Of a stretch of DNA of 64,000 nucleotides, positions 1-9,832 are shown one piece after another. A program made the position numbers and the translations under genes. The stretch is taken from assembly GCA_021234155.1 (NCBI GenBank), contig JAJEKV010000003.1:14618386-14682385 (forward strand). Direction: 5' to 3'. A model generated the notes under the pieces. That model ran no database searches, was not told where the DNA came from, and was given only the letters and a program-made list of their open reading frames with translations. Source of the stretch: Isoetes taiwanensis (lineage: Eukaryota; Streptophyta; Lycopodiopsida; Isoetales; Isoetaceae). Every line of letters starts with the position of its first letter. Position 1 is the stretch's first letter.

Positions 1-1510
1 ATCTTTCTGGCAGCCCTGTGTGGATTACGCCATTAAATATCCCAGTTACCTGTTTTCCAATTATTGTGTCTACACATTTCAGCAACTCGGCGGTCAGATC
101 GTAAAGGTCTGGTGCTTTGTTATTGGACATTTTGTGCAGAGAAATCATCACCTCTTGCACGCTAAGACACGGTTTATTTGTCTCATGTGGGGTGGGTATA
201 TGTATTGGTGCGGCCCCTGTCTTGTATAGTTTCTCAAGGTATTCTTCCCAATGAATCCCTCGGCCTCCCTGGTGTATATTCTCTGGTTTTCTATTCCCCT
301 CTCCCTTCATTTTAAGTCCTTTCCAGAACCTCCTGGGTTGCTTTCTTAACATCTCGGCCAGTCCCCATTGGTGTTGTAGCAAATTCCTGTTTCGTTTTAA
401 TTTTAACAATCTTAGGTATGCCTTCCTTTCTGTGTGCTATGTTTTTGTGCCTTTCTGATCCCCGACTCTTCTTCTCTGCTCCGTATATTCCTCGTCATAC
501 CACACTAAAGCCCTGAACGCCTAGTTCTTCCTGAGTCTTCTCCGTTTTCCGAAAATGTCTCTTACTGCTTTCACCATCATATCATTGAGCATGTTCCCAT
601 TCTCATCTGCCCTGTGTTCCTCCCATGCCCATTCCTCTACTTCTGATTTGACACTATGTATGAAGGTTTCTGCGTGTCTACTCTAGAAGTATATTTTCAA
701 CTCTGTGTTCTTTTCCATTCGTGGTCTATCAGTCTGTGCCTGTCCGTCCTGTTTGAGTGTCAGCTGGATGGGCTTGTGGCTCTCCCTCTTTCTCGTTGGC
801 CATTCCTCTATGCTGAAGCTTAGGATATCTACTGCTGCTTGGTCATTTAGTAATATATAGTCGACTATGCTTTTTCCATCTGTATTCTGGCTCGTAAATT
901 CCCCTGATTCATGCCATTTCTGTGCCCCATTGGCTATAATGGTTCCTGTTGCTGTGCATATCTCTACTAGTAACTCCCCTTTGGCATTAATTTCTGTCTT
1001 CTCTTCTGTACTTCTTTTCCAGTCCTATGATCTCGCAAAGTGTACCCATTGCCCATTTGCCTCGTTCATGCTCATGATCTGTGCTTGTTCCTGACCCGTT
1101 CTGGCATTCAGGTCTCCCATCAGTATCATAGGTCTTTCCATTTCATCATACTCTCCTCCAGGTCCATTAGTTCCAATTTGTCACTGTTTGGTGGGTAGTA
1201 TGCTACAATCAGGGTTAGCTCTTTTTTATTTTGCAATTGAATGCCTAATATCATGTATCTTTTATTGATATCCGAATGTAAAATACATACATTACTGGCT
1301 ATACTTTTCTCTTGCATAGCATGCTAAGCCTGCACTCCCTCTTCCTATCTTAAAATCTTTGTCTTTCCAACAGGTGAATAGCCGATATCCTTCCTCCTCC
1401 AGTAGTCTCTTGACATTATATTTCCACGTTTCTACTAGGCATATTATGTCACAGTTATGAGCTTCCTCGAGCCTTTCCCCATCATCCCATGGTACCCTGT
1501 GCAGTTCCAG
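1..1510 (-). pseudogene. LINE endonuclease and N-terminal part of reverse transcriptase
   Basis: The best block is near 1317-1126 (GIQLQNKKELTLIVAYYPPN), which matches the middle of AP-endonuclease-like LINE nucleases where a beta strand carries an xVYxPP-type motif. Just downstream, in another frame, MLMGDLNARTG supplies the catalytic GD-N motif, and further on VDYILLND corresponds to the conserved DYI block. Towards base 1 the frame reads RRFWKGLKMKGEGNRKPENI and then NNKAPDLYDLTAELLK, the usual lead-in to the RT palm (K-A-P-G-x-D). Frameshifts and stops separate these blocks. Function when intact: nicking of target DNA and reverse transcription of the element RNA. Confidence 0.65.
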
Positions 1511-1512
1511 TA

Positions 1513-2160
1513 CTATATGGTCAACGCCTTTTTCCTTTGGGCTGTTCCTTCAGGTTCTCTGCTTGTTCCAGCCCATTGGTCACCCTCCTGGGCTGTCCCC
1601 TGGTTTTTGACGTCGAAATCGGGCCCATATGACCGTTTTGATGTACATGTTCCTCGCCAGCCCCATTTTCTCTTCCCCTTTCTGCACAAGATTGTATCAC
1701 CGCGGGAGTCATTTCCACTGGTGCTCCTCCATCCAGTCCCTGTGTTGTCATTATCGGGGTGCTGGTGTTGGTACCCTCTCCTTCTTGACCCTTTGGCCGT
1801 ATGGCCTCCAGCCTCCCTGTGTTCTGATCCTGTCCCAGGAGTGGCTGGTCCCTGATCCGTTTGTGCAGGTACACTATCCCATGTCTGACTCCTGCGTGTA
1901 TTCCTGCCTGGTTCAGTTCCCTGGCCTTGGCCAATTCCCTGTGTAGCCCCTGTCGCTGCGTAACTGTTAGTGCTTCTTGCACCTTGATTCCATTCCTCAA
2001 TCTGGATCCCATGCGCAGTATTCGTTCCTTGGCCGCCACGTCCCTGAGTGTCAGATTTATGTGCCTTGCTCGTCCTCTCCACTGCCCCGAGCGTACTGCT
2101 TTGGCGATTATGCTTCGATGCTCTTTGAAAACTACTTTCACTCCCTTTGAATTATGAAGA
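1513..2160 (-). pseudogene. LINE ORF1-like segment
   Basis: A minus-strand open frame runs from about 2411 to 1521. The convincing part starts near 2150 with VVFKEHRSIIAKAVRSGQWR and continues through NLTLRDVAAKERILRMGSRL and TVTQRQGLHRELAKARELNQ. This pattern (a basic patch, then a D/L-x-x-R-x-x-R-x-x-L helix, then a closing strand) resembles the C-terminal region of LINE ORF1 proteins with an RRM or transposase_22 fold. The C-terminal 80 residues are low in complexity (G, Q, E, N). The first 80 codons of the frame are probably not original coding sequence. Direct assignment is moderate; its position before the endonuclease supports it. Confidence 0.5.
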
Positions 2161-2170
2161 GTGAAACATG

Positions 2171-2192
2171 AGAATAGAATAGAATAGAATAT
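2171..2192. repeat. (AGAAT)n microsatellite
   Basis: Four units of AGAAT stand at the 5' side of the LINE ORF1 frame. They may mark an insertion junction or the tail of another element; nothing else supports either. Confidence 0.6.
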
Positions 2193-2411
2193 GATTTTAT
2201 CGTCCACGGAGACCAACTGGCCTATGGGACCCAAGTACAAAGAGAGAGCAGCAGGCGTATTACTACCAGGATTAAAAAACCCCGAGAGAACATGAAGATA
2301 ATGATGGCAAAGCATACATAGAGATAAGAATTTGTGAGCTATGAATGTTAATAATATTGAAAGGCTCTTAAAAAGATGACACAGCTTGAGTAGCAACCAT
2401 TTTTGATGCAT

Positions 2412-3865
2412 GAGAGTGTTGAAGGTGTTCCTGGCAAATCTTCAACCTCAATGTCTTAGAACCTCCAAGTTGCTTCAGGCAACTACTCTGTGCAAGAAAA
2501 TTGCAAAAAGAAAGCTCAAACAATGAATTAGTATTGCTTTCCAAAAACAAGAAAAAGGTTGCCTCAGCAAAAATGATGCCATTTGCAAGTTGATTCAAAT
2601 TTTGACATTATTTCAATTCGAAAGGCTACTTTAAGACTCAAGGAATATGGGGCCAAGAGTCAGATGCCAATAGATTAGCAAAGATCTCTCAAATCTGTGG
2701 TCCTGACCAAGTCAAAACTTGGTCAATATCCCTGGCAGTGAGCTAAAATTTGCAGATCAAAAAGTAAGAGTCTCTTTTGAGTTTTGACACTTGATCCTAT
2801 CTCTGACAGGTCTGCACACTTTCGCCTCAAAACACAGAATATGCCAAGCAGAATAACAAATGAGCAAGATTTCCTGTTTAACTATAGAGGGCATCATAAG
2901 GCTTGTAATAATATAATTTAAAGAACTACCATCTCGCCTTGAACAAAACTATAACTGTAGCATTAACAAAAATAAAGAATAAGGGTTGCTTAGACTCAAT
3001 TAAATGTTTCAGCAATTATTAAACTTGTTGCTTAGACTCAAGTAAATAATTCACATTGCTCATCTTGTTTGCTAGAAGTTATTTTTGACATCTACAATCA
3101 GCAATGACTCTAAATAAGACATGATTACAATAAAAAAGATCCAATTTCTTAAGAAAGTTGGCAATATAGAAACCAAACAAAGTAGAAGCTTGCAAGATGT
3201 TGCCTGCAACCTCAGTATAACACTATTTGTAGCTTGACATCAGATTTTGCTTACCTTGGAGAACAGTGTCCATTTCATATTGGTCTTGCAAATAAAGAGA
3301 CTGACTTTCTGATGCACTATTTGTCAACATATAAGTTCAAAGCCCCGTCATATGGTATACTTCGCAGAGGTCAAATATCAAAACTCTTGAATGAAGATAA
3401 AAATCTAATCCACACAAAGAAGGTAAGTATCATCATATTCTAGAGGTGATATAGAAAATGCACCTCAAATATTTCATATTTCATAAGAGGGAACTGTTTT
3501 GTGTCTCTATTTGTGAGGCACACATAAATTAATGATCACAAATTGAGATCATCCACGTTGAAAGCAAAAGACAAATTGCAGCCATATGTTTTCTCATCAG
3601 CATTTCCCTTTCAAATAAGCACCTTCAGTTAGCAAGGGCCACTGTCATAATAGATTAAGTCTTAACGCCACTTCCTAGTAGACATAATAAGAATCATATT
3701 CTAACCTATTCAGCTTTTGCCATAGTCAATGCAATGCTGACTCCTTAAGTAATTCATCACAAACAATGGCCACTTTTCAAATGAACTTGAAAAATATGGA
3801 GAAACAGAACAAATGCTACCATTTGGTGCTGGAAGATGCAACAAATTCTGGAAGAAATGGAGGCT
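2412..3865. other. AT-rich stretch without recognisable gene
   Basis: No coherent reading frame, repeat or RNA gene was recognised. Short open frames (for example 3234-3443, plus) show no known motif. The right end of this stretch is the target site of the next L1 insertion. Confidence 0.5.
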
Positions 3866-3872
3866 TGGAATG

Positions 3873-3878
<6 letters not shown>
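3866..3878. repeat. L1 target-site duplication, copy 1
   Basis: TGGAATGTGATTT here is repeated exactly at 7363-7375, flanking the L1 element. Perfect identity suggests a fairly recent insertion. Confidence 0.85.

Positions 3879-3904
<26 letters not shown>
3876..3904 (-). repeat. Poly(T) run = L1 poly(A) tail
   Basis: 29 consecutive T on the plus strand, immediately beside the target duplication and downstream of the minus-strand ORF2. The first three T overlap the duplication. Confidence 0.85.
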
Positions 3905-3909
<5 letters not shown>

Positions 3910-3962
3910 TAAGAGTATGATATATTAGATAAGATAGGAAATAATGTACAGACTAGTAAAAT

Positions 3963-4800
3963 TTAAGCAAGGGCTAGCCTAGGCAAGCCGTCATCCGTAA
4001 CGTCATCAGCTAACCAATGACACTTAAAGAACATGTAGAATCCTTGAATTCTACCAAGCCTATCCAGATCTTTGTTGTAGTTTCCTCCAAACTTTCTATG
4101 ATGAGCTAAAGCCATAAGTGCCACTTCCATGTTGAAAATATTCTTCATCTTATCCAAAGAAAAGCGTTGCCCACCAAGCGCGACTCCACATCTATGTTTC
4201 CAAATTGCCCACAGAACTATGTTAACCAGCGAGGCTGAGACTATATCACCATCTGTATCCTGTATAATCCCCGGCCATAAACACTGTTGAACACTGATAC
4301 CTATGAGTGTGCACACCCATAGCCAAAACTCCCTGACCTTGGGGCAGAATAATAAATGAGAGAGAGTTTCTGTAGTACTGCATCCCAATGGGCAGTTGTC
4401 ATTATGAAGTATCCCATTATGATGGAGTCTCTCCATAGTGCTAAGACCCCCTTGAAGTGCTAACCATCTAAAGAATTGCAGTCTTTTTGAACAAAGGGTT
4501 GCCCATGAGTTGTTCAGTAGTTGCGAAGCTTGAGAAACATCCACAACCAACCTGCCAGCAGCTTTTGGGGGGAGCCTGGGCAGAGAAGGCGGTAAAGAGT
4601 ACTGACAATGTACTTCTCCTGCCCTTGACAGACCCATCGATCATTAGGACCATCCTTTCCTGAGAGGGCATCCAAGGTAGCACATAACTCATAGAATATC
4701 TTCTTGTCCCCCTCCCCAGCACCATGGACCTTTCCTTTAAAGCGAGTCTAGGAAAGCCACCGCATTCGCACACCATCCCATAAATGCCCAACTTTAGTAA
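3963..4800 (-). pseudogene. L1 ORF2 C-terminal zf-RVT region
   Basis: Two overlapping minus frames encode the C-terminal zinc-binding domain found after RT in plant L1 elements (zf-RVT). Visible hallmarks are LNNSWATLCSKRLQFFRWLA, then HHNGILHNDNCPLGC and TETLSHLLFCPKVREFWLWV, giving the C-x-C...H-x-F-x-C cluster. A frameshift separates this block from the RT block at 4975. A short extension (KHRCGVALGG and following) ends at 3963, close to the poly(A). Confidence 0.8.
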
Positions 4801-4974
4801 CTTCTGATTGTCTCCATTTAATGAAAATGCGAGGGTGAGTGAGCGCCAGAGGCAAGTTATTTTTGGACCATATCTATATGTTCCAGAAGATGCTCAACTG
4901 CCCAGCCTCCCGAGGTGCATCCTGCGGAGCAAATAGACTTTGAACGTCTAACCAGGCCTCCAGAAGCTTTCTCA

Positions 4975-6615
4975 TTATTGGGGATGTGCCTGGGGCAATT
5001 TTGTAGCTATAAAAGAAGAAACCAATTTCTTGACGGGGTAAGATGGCTTACCTTTAAGCGTGCATTTCTGAAGCCAATACTTGACAAAGTGCAATGCCGG
5101 GGAGGTAATACCATGCAATGCCCTCCATACAAATTTTCCAGCAAGTACTTGAGCTTGAATTGTCAGATCCTTACATCCCAATCCACCGTCTCTCCTGTCA
5201 ATACATATTTCAGACCAAGCCACTTTGTGCATTCCACCCCCCCATATGAATTTCCTGATAATGGCTTGGATTTGATTATAAACACTTTTTTGAGCCACAA
5301 TAACGAAGGAGTAGTAGACATGGGACGCAGCCAAGACAGCCTTAGCAATAGCAATCTTGCCAGCAATAGAGAGACCTTTGGATGACCATAGTTGTATCTT
5401 TTTTCTCAAGCTATCTAGGATATGAGTCCAAATCCCTTTCAAGTTATCAGATAGGACCAAGGGTAGTCCTAACAATTTAGTGGCTTCGTTTTTAAGAACT
5501 TGGAAGCCAAGGCCACTGACTCTTGGATCAATATCCTCATCAAATGGCCATAGAACCACACACTTTGCCTCATTCAGGTGTATCCCTGATACTATTCCAA
5601 ATGCCCGTAAAACCTCACGAAAAGCAACAAAACTAGAGTCGTCATACCTGAGGAAGGTGAAAGTATCATCTGCGTATTGCATGATTGTAAGCTTGTCGCA
5701 GGAGTCCGGTAGCTGCAGACCTGTGAGAGTGCCCTCAGATACTTTGAACCCTATCATTTTGGTGAGTAAATTGGCTATGATTAGAAACAGATAAGGAGCC
5801 AGAGGGCAGCCTTGTCTAATTCCCTTTCGAAGTTGAAAGAGCCCTGAAGGTTGCCCATTGATAAGCGTCGAGGTTAGCTCAACAAATGAGGCATCGAATC
5901 CCATGTGCATCATAATATCCTCAAGTCCCTTCCACCGAAGAGTATCGTAAGCTTTACGAAAATCCATTTTAACAAAAACACAGTTCTGCTTAGAGAGCTT
6001 ACACCAATGTAGACCTTCTCTAGCTGCAACAAAGTTATCCAAAATATGTCTACCTGGTAGGAAAGCTGTTTGTTCACCGCCAATAACTTTGTTGAGGATA
6101 GGCTTTAGACGGTTGGCAATTATCTTCATTATAACTTTGTAGAGCGTATTCGTCAGTGCAATGGGCCTCCATTCATTTAACCTTTGAGGTCTGGCAACCT
6201 TTGGGATCAAGGAGATGAAACCAGTGGAAAGAGCTGGATGTAAATATCGGGCCTCCTAAGGCCCCTTCACTGCTTTAATAAAGGAAGGGCCGAGTACGTC
6301 CCAAAATTCCGCAAAAAACTCCGGAGGGAAGCCATCAGGGCCAGGGTACTTACCTGAAGTAAGAGAGGAGAGTGTCTTGAAGATTTCATCGTCCCCCAAA
6401 TCATGCATTAGGCACCTGTCGTCACTTTGGGAGATTTTGGTCCCCCATTGTACCTTTGCTAGCCAACTTTGAATCGTGACGTTATAAATATCGGGAAGAG
6501 GATCCTCCTTGAACATATTGTGAAAGGCACCCTTCATGTATGCAGAAATGCCCTCTGGTGTGACAATCTTGTTCTCCTGCTCATCTATAATGGATGTGAT
6601 GCTATTCTCGGCCAA
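4975..6615 (-). pseudogene. L1 ORF2 reverse transcriptase
   Basis: The frame from 6615 to 4975 is open except for one TAG at 6256-6258. It holds PGPDGFPPEFF (RT motif 0/1), RPIALTNTLYKVIMKIIANR, FVKMDFRKAYDTLRW (first catalytic Asp), GIRQGCPLAPYLFLI and MQYADDTFTF (YADD, the catalytic aspartate pair). This is the canonical plant L1 RT. The enzyme would copy its RNA at a nicked target. The intact catalytic residues plus a single stop point to moderate age. Confidence 0.88.
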
Positions 6616-7344
6616 CTGGCCCCAGCCAGTCTGAAGAAGTGTTTGGAGTTCTCATGATCCACTTCGGTATACCACTTGGTTTTAGACCTGACCGCTGCCC
6701 CCCTCGCCTCCTCTTCTTCAATAGCCTTAGCTCTGCCTTCAAGCTCATTTTCTAGAGACTGAAGGGCCACATCGTAGGGGTATGAGATCTTGCTTGGTGA
6801 TGCGGAGCTGATCATATAGAGTATTTTTTGCCCTTCTGAATTCCATGGCCCTGTCCCGACCCCATTTTTTAATCCAGACCTTAATCGCTCCCATCAACTG
6901 AATCCAAGCCTTCATACTTGGCAACCCACTCTCCTGATGATAGGTGCCAAGAAAGGCTCGGAAAGAATCACAGAAAGCTACTTTCCCAAGTAGTGAAGTA
7001 TTGAACTTGAAGGGAGTGTTCCCAGTTCTGCGGGTCGATGGGGCATCCTCAAAGGTTAGTTTTTGAGGAACATGATCAGACTGGGTAAAGGTCAAATCCC
7101 CTTCCACAAAGCATCTATCAAGGAACGGTGCTGACTTATTGGCAAAGCGATCCAGCAAACAATAGACTCGATCATGCCCCTGTTGCTTATTGGACCAGGA
7201 GAATGATGTGTTTGAAGGTAGAATCAGAGAAAATCCCACATTGTCAAGTAATGAGGTCCAAGAAGCATTCTCATCCATAGATAAATTCCTATGTAGTCCA
7301 ATCTTTTGATCCCATATATCAGTCATGTTCAAGTCCCCTCCCAT
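6585..7344 (-). pseudogene. L1 ORF2 endonuclease, C-terminal half
   Basis: Reads MGGDLNMTDIWDQKIGLHRN (GDxN catalytic motif), then TSFSWSNKQQGHDRVYCLLDRF (S-W-S-N...R-L-DR, typical of plant L1 endonuclease) and FTQSDHVPQKL (SDHxP, catalytic Asp-His). The N-terminal portion with the first catalytic Asn/Glu is missing because the element ends at 7362. A frameshift near 6745-6815 joins it to the spacer before RT. Confidence 0.82.
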
Positions 7345-7362
7345 TAGCTAGTTCAAGTCCAC

Positions 7363-7375
7363 TGGAATGTGATTT
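7363..7375. repeat. L1 target-site duplication, copy 2
   Basis: TGGAATGTGATTT, identical to 3866-3878; it marks the 5' truncation point of the L1. Confidence 0.85.
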
Positions 7376-8030
7376 CTGGCACAAAGCCAGAAAATCTAGT
7401 GCAAATGCATCTAAGGCAGAGAAAGCTGATTTCCAAAAGAAAGAAAATCAAGCAATAACAACTATGATTAAGGATGGGTTCATTCGACTGAAAGAAATTG
7501 AGATCGCTTGAAAAAAGTGTCCTTAGGGGTAAAGTTTCTTTGGTGCCAAGATGTCGGAGATGGATGAGTCCCAATTACCTGTACGTACCTCTACAGAAGA
7601 AAGTCGTTAAAGCAAGGTAGAACAATGAGAGAAGCATAAGACGGGCCTCTGCTAATCTTCCGGTCAGACCTAGCCCAATGCATTGTGGGAGGACAATTTC
7701 GCACATGGATCCAGCACACCTCTTGCATATTGTGTTCCCTCTTATATCTGTTTTGTTTGCAATGGCTGCTTCAATAACATATCAACTGTTAGCATATCAA
7801 GAAAAAAATAGAAGAATAATTAAAAGGATTACCTGCAGATTAAACCACGATGCCAGTGTAGCAGATACAGTTAGAACTACAACAAGAATTGAATGGGTGT
7901 ACCTGCTTCAATGATTTCTCTGCAAAGATAATGCCATCCTTTGCATTTGTTCAAAAAGCACTCCATACTTGCTTAAGTTAGGTAACGATGCCAGCAAAGT
8001 AGCACCGAAATTAGGGGACGCGGCTTACTG
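7376..8030. other. No gene recognised
   Basis: Continuation of the pre-insertion sequence left of the L1. No motif-bearing frame or repeat was found. Confidence 0.45.
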
Positions 8031-8032
8031 GC

Positions 8033-8512
8033 TTGGATGGCCTCCCGGTTATCCACCATCTGGGGCAGGAATACCTCCTATTGGAAGATATCATGTGGAC
8101 TTACCATGTGGTTGCTGACCTTAAGTCCAAGAAGAAGGCACACGTGTTATACGAGCTCGCCGAGTACTGCATGGATGACATCGTCGATTTTACACCGGTT
8201 GAGTTCCGTACCGATGTACAACAGTTGCTCCAGTTCCGTGGAGACCATCGAGCCAGCTGACACCCTCTTGAGGCTCGAGACCTTATGTTGCAAGAGGCCC
8301 CATCTCAGCCGCTTGAGGAAGCTTTTGTTGCTATGGGACCCCACGTCCCAAACATTAACATGGTGGATGTCCCTTCAGAATCTGATGAAGAAGGAGAAGA
8401 TCTTTATAATAACAAGGATCATCCAAAGGAATAAAAGCAGGAACTTAAAGAGAAGGAGGTCACAATGGACCTCGACAAGGAAGTAGCTAACCTCTGTCAC
8501 CCCAGAGGTTAG
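8033..8512 (+). pseudogene. Decayed open frame of unknown function
   Basis: One plus frame reads coherently from MDGLPVIHHLGQEYLLLEDI through AEYCMDDIVDFTPVEFRTDV, is stopped by TGA at 8258-8260, continues with LMLQEAPSQPLEEAFVAMG and the acidic SESDEEGEDLYNN, meets TAA, and ends with EVTMDLDKEVANLCHPRG. Amino-acid use is protein-like on both sides of the stops, so a decayed gene or transposon gag segment is likely. I do not recognise the family. It lies about 460 bp beyond the 3' end of the minus-strand methyltransferase gene. Confidence 0.3.
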
Positions 8513-8960
8513 TGCTTTGAGAAATCACCTTACGCACTTCTTCCTTTCATCTTTTAAGCAGGCACAGGTTCAACAAGGTTGCAAATTCGACGGGAGTGTT
8601 GCAGCACTCCCGTTTCAAAGATTCCCTAGAAAAAAACACCACCCTTTAAAAATCGAGCTTTTTTGTAGAAGTTTGGAATTTCAGAAGGTGCAGTGTTTTT
8701 TTCCTGTTTTTAGGGTTCTTTTTCGGAGACGACCTTGTTTTTGTGAAGAAAAGCATGTGAAAATGGCAAAATTTAGACATGAGTATGCAATCTTAGAAAG
8801 TAAGATATCAAAAACATGTAAATATAGTAGAAAGATTAATAATTATTTCTTTAAAATTTTTGTGTTACATCAATAATGGCAATAGTTTAATGTCAACCAA
8901 TAAATAATATAGCATAAGACAAGTCAGAGATCCAAATCATAATCTTCTTCATTTTGTTTG
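8513..8960. other. No gene recognised
   Basis: AT-rich spacer. It would contain the 3' untranslated region of the minus-strand methyltransferase gene, but no polyadenylation signal stands out clearly. Confidence 0.35.
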
Positions 8961-8975
8961 CTTGTCTCAGCTTCG

Positions 8976-9561
8976 TCATTGTCTGTCGTTTGATCTTTTT
9001 TCTGGTGACTTCTGCTTGTCTGTATCGGTAGTTTCTTCAGGAATAGTAGCTAGAGCTACTTCTTTCAGCTCTGCAAAAGTAGCTTCATCGTCCAAGGAGC
9101 TTGTAAATAGAGGCTGTATCTCTGAAGATGTCATCTTGGTAAAATTAGATGAAGATTTGGCACCCAACTCTTGAATTTCGTCTGGTAGAGTTGGTAAGGC
9201 AGACAGTCTCGTCTTGATGAAGTTCACAGTCTCCTTATCAATATCAATGGCTACACAGTTGCGGCCCTTTCTAAGTGCACAAGCAATCGTTGTACCAGAG
9301 CCAAAAAAATTATCAAGCACCCAATCTCCTGGACATGAGAACATGTCTAGAAGCTGGTTGATCAGTTTTTGTGGCTTCTGATAGTGATTTACTATCCTGC
9401 CCTATGCACTAGGGTCCTGCAGCTTTTGCAACACCGCTGGAAACTCCCACACGTTTGAGAAATTTTGGCAGGCTGCTGCGTTAAAATGTTCCGTGGTTCG
9501 TTTTCCATCGAAACTCCAGTAAGCAACATGGAAATATTCCACTTTACTTAGCAGCCTCGGT
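8976..9561 (-). pseudogene. Beta-class DNA methyltransferase, C-terminal exon (motif I)
   Basis: Read downwards from 9561, the exon gives PRLLSKVEYFHVAYW, an in-frame TAG at 9402-9404, VNHYQKPQKLINQLLDMFSC, then PGDWVLDNFFGSGTTIACAL and GRNCVAIDIDKETVNFIKTR, ending with a lysine-rich tail at 8976. H-x-x-QKP-x-x-L followed by VLD-x-F-x-GSGTT is the AdoMet-binding motif X/I region of N4-cytosine/N6-adenine methyltransferases, and the acidic D-I-D contacts the AdoMet ribose. A splice acceptor (TTTTTCTAG) precedes the exon at 9562. This is the C-terminal half of a motif IV-to-motif I enzyme whose motif IV exon lies at 16357-16816. A plant nuclear gene of this bacterial-type family is unusual. The TAG makes it non-functional as read. 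Confidence 0.82.
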
Positions 9562-9832
9562 CTAGAAAAACCATTAAGCCCTTAAAAAAAAAACCCTAAA
9601 CCCTTAATAGAAAAATGTAAAATATAGGTTTGGGCTGGTTTGAACCATTGGATATCCTAAGTTTTTTTTAATTTAAAGTTAAAAACATTGCTAGAGTTTA
9701 ACTTGTGAAATCTTCAATTCCTTGTTGCATGTTGGCATTCATTCATTTTCCATGTTACTAGGTCTATATTAGCATATTGCACCTTCTTATCACGTTTACT
9801 TTTGTTGGCATTTTCACAGTTGTTTTCTCACT

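Larger units (their letters stand above)
1..2160 (-). mobile_element. Non-L1 type LINE, truncated by window edge
   Basis: Read on the minus strand, this stretch gives an ORF1-like segment (about 2150-1520), then an APE-type endonuclease (about 1450-750), then the approach to a reverse transcriptase (about 380-1). The order ORF1, EN, RT is that of a LINE. The RT catalytic core lies beyond base 1. Frames are broken many times, so the copy is dead. The endonuclease contains GDLNARTG and a later VDYILLND block, which fits the CR1/L2/RTE side of LINE diversity better than plant L1. The exact clade cannot be told from this part. Confidence 0.7.
3879..7362 (-). mobile_element. 5'-truncated L1-type LINE
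   Basis: The element lies on the minus strand: poly(A) tail (poly(T) at 3876-3904), zf-RVT, RT, and the C-terminal half of the endonuclease, ending abruptly at 7362. A perfect 13-bp duplication (TGGAATGTGATTT) flanks it, which fixes both ends. Loss of ORF1 and of the endonuclease N-terminus is 5' truncation during target-primed reverse transcription, the normal fate of L1 copies. Stops and frameshifts inside ORF2 show it cannot move by itself. Confidence 0.88.

Noticed and set aside
1457-2157. Plus-strand open frames rich in Cys, Pro and Trp
   Set aside because: Antisense shadows of the minus-strand LINE ORF1 and endonuclease.
3876-3904. T-run as an intrinsic terminator
   Set aside because: It is the poly(A) tail of a minus-strand L1 next to a perfect target duplication.
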